DNA of 5,931 nucleotides from Microbacteriaceae bacterium (GTDB lineage Bacteria; Actinomycetota; Actinomycetes; Actinomycetales; Microbacteriaceae). The position numbers were made by a program, and so were the translations under genes. Location of the stretch: assembly GCA_025464125.1 (NCBI GenBank), contig JAODLU010000229.1:1-5931 (forward strand), read 5' to 3'. The notes under the pieces were generated by a model, which made no database searches, was not told the origin of the DNA, and saw only the letters and a list, made by a program, of their open reading frames with translations. Positions 5,029 through 5,931 of this stretch are shown here, piece by piece. Numbering within the stretch: position 1 is the first letter of the stretch; each line of letters opens with the position of its first letter.

Positions 5029-5478
5029 ATGCCCATGATCGACGTTTACGCCCCAGCAGATCTCTTTCCCGCCGACGCAGATGCGGCGCTCGGCAACGAG
5101 CTGGCCTTCGCGGTCCTGCGCGCCGAAGGTCACTACGAAGACCCGATCAACGCGTTCTTCACCGAGAACACTGCGGCGTTCATCCACCGCATGCCCGTCG
5201 TGAGCACGGCCGCCTACGCAGTGGATCGTGCGGTGCGCGTGCAGATCGTCACGCCGCCCGGCTCGCTGAACCGCGAGGGCCAGCGCCAGATCACCAGGGA
5301 AGCCACCGAGATCGTGGCCAAATTCGCCGGAGACCCGCAGCTGGCCAAGCGCACCTGGGTGATCATCACCGAGGCCGCCGAAGGCGGCTGGGGACTTGCG
5401 GGCACCGCGTTCGGACTCGAGGAGTTCGGCGCGCTGGCGGCGCAGGCTGCTGCAGCTCGGGCAGCGGCGGGCAAGTAG
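5029..5478 (+). CDS. Tautomerase-family protein (4-oxalocrotonate tautomerase superfamily)
   Basis: A 149-residue protein starting Met-Pro. Removal of Met would expose Pro as the N-terminal catalytic base that defines the tautomerase superfamily. PMIDVYAPADLF (2-13) is the first strand. A second unit, AVRVQIVTPPGSLNREGQRQITREATEIVAKFAG (68-101), is a strand followed by the long helix. TWVIITEAAEGGWGLAGTAF (109-128) is the closing strand with the WGxxG turn common in these proteins. The length fits two fused beta-alpha-beta units rather than the short, roughly 62-residue 4-oxalocrotonate tautomerase. The C-terminus (133-149) is an Ala-rich helix. Members tautomerise keto-enol acids or dehalogenate small acids; the substrate here is unknown. 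AAGGAG at 5017-5022 fixes the start. The gene diverges from the TetR gene across the double operator and is probably its main target. It ends 9 bp from the convergent LLM gene. Confidence 0.85.
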   Translation: MPMIDVYAPADLFPADADAALGNELAFAVLRAEGHYEDPINAFFTENTAAFIHRMPVVSTAAYAVDRAVRVQIVTPPGSLNREGQRQITREATEIVAKFAGDPQLAKRTWVIITEAAEGGWGLAGTAFGLEEFGALAAQAAAARAAAGK

Positions 5479-5487
5479 TTCGGCCGC

Positions 5488-5931
5488 TCAGGCCTTCGCG
5501 AGGTTCGGCGCCCACCCGATCGCCGGTGCCACCTGGTCGGCGATCACCTGCAGCAGGTGGGTGTTGAACTCGACCCCGAGCTGGTTCGGTACGGTGAGCA
5601 GCACCGTGTCTGCGGCCTGCACCGCGGCATCCTTCGCCAGGTCCTCCGCAATGCGCTCGGGGTCTCCGATGTAACTCTTGCCGAACCGGGCCAGGCCGCC
5701 GTCGAGATACCCGACCTGGTCGGCCCGCTGCTCATCGGTGCGGCCGCCGAAATAGCGGCGATCCTGATCGGTCACGATAGGCAGCACACTGCGGCTGACT
5801 GAGACCCGCGGTTCGCGATCCCAGCCCGCAGCCGCCCACGCCTCGCGGTAGAGGTGGATCTGTTCGGCCTGCAGCTCGTCGAACGGCACGCCCGTGTCTT
5901 CGGTGAGGAGGGTCGAGCTCATCAGGTTCAT
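5488..5931 (-). CDS. LLM-class flavin-dependent oxidoreductase, C-terminal part (5' end beyond right edge)
   Basis: The last 147 residues of a luciferase-like monooxygenase-family protein. The reading frame is open to the right edge, where an ATG happens to fall on the final three bases. That Met is very probably internal, since family members run to about 300-350 residues. Visible landmarks are LMSSTLLTEDTGVPFDELQAEQI (3-25), REAWAAAGWDREPRVSVSRSVLPIV (29-53), YFGG (60-63) and FGKSYIGDPERIAEDL (83-98). The last is the typical G(D/T)P-x-x-(V/I)A-x-x-L motif of the barrel's C-terminal half. VLLTVPNQLGVEFNTHLLQVIADQVAPAI (110-138) forms the final strand and helix. These enzymes use reduced FMN or F420 in oxygenation or hydride transfer. 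The cofactor cannot be told from this part. It lies tail to tail with the tautomerase gene. Confidence 0.88.
   Translation of the reverse strand: MNLMSSTLLTEDTGVPFDELQAEQIHLYREAWAAAGWDREPRVSVSRSVLPIVTDQDRRYFGGRTDEQRADQVGYLDGGLARFGKSYIGDPERIAEDLAKDAAVQAADTVLLTVPNQLGVEFNTHLLQVIADQVAPAIGWAPNLAKA

Noticed and set aside
5929..5931. ATG at the right edge as the start of the LLM gene
   Set aside because: A 147-residue product would lack the N-terminal half of the luciferase-like barrel. The Met coincides with the cut edge and is most likely internal.

Overview
The window is GC-rich, densely coded chromosomal-type DNA with strong G/C preference at third codon positions. A deazaflavin (F420)-type reductase, a luciferase-like flavin oxidoreductase and a YxaF/LmrA-like TetR regulator together suggest an actinomycete (Actinomycetota). 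I cannot name the genus. No tRNA, rRNA, CRISPR array, transposase or phage gene is visible.

Layout, left to right. (1) A partial alpha/beta hydrolase of the meta-cleavage-product-hydrolase type is on the minus strand (1-681, C-terminus beyond the left edge). It diverges from a SnoaL/NTF2-like protein (855-1370, +). The region between them holds a GC-rich hairpin in the leader of the plus-strand gene. (2) A complete HSL-family (alpha/beta hydrolase fold-3) esterase lies on the minus strand (1395-2339), tail to tail with the SnoaL-like gene. (3) Diverging from the esterase across about 220 bp is a compact plus-strand run of three genes: a Ddn-type deazaflavin-dependent reductase (2560-3003), an SMP-30/gluconolactonase-type lactonase (3071-3937) and an EthD-domain protein (3988-4356). 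Each has a good ribosome binding site and the gaps are short, so they probably form an operon. (4) A TetR repressor gene (4375-4956, -) converges on the EthD gene. It diverges from a tautomerase-family gene (5029-5478, +). The gap between them carries two copies of a CTATG-N8-CATAG operator that bracket a recognisable promoter. (5) The C-terminal part of an LLM-class flavin-dependent oxidoreductase (5488-5931, -) runs off the right edge, tail to tail with the tautomerase.

Taken together the genes look like a catabolic or detoxification neighbourhood: two serine hydrolases, a metal lactonase, a deazaflavin reductase, a flavin monooxygenase-like protein, and three small helper or isomerase folds (SnoaL, EthD, tautomerase). 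A plausible reading is reduction or oxygenation of a cyclic compound followed by isomerisation, lactone opening and ester or C-C hydrolysis. The substrate cannot be read from the sequence, and that joint pathway is inference. The best-supported regulatory element is the double TetR operator at 4965-5012.
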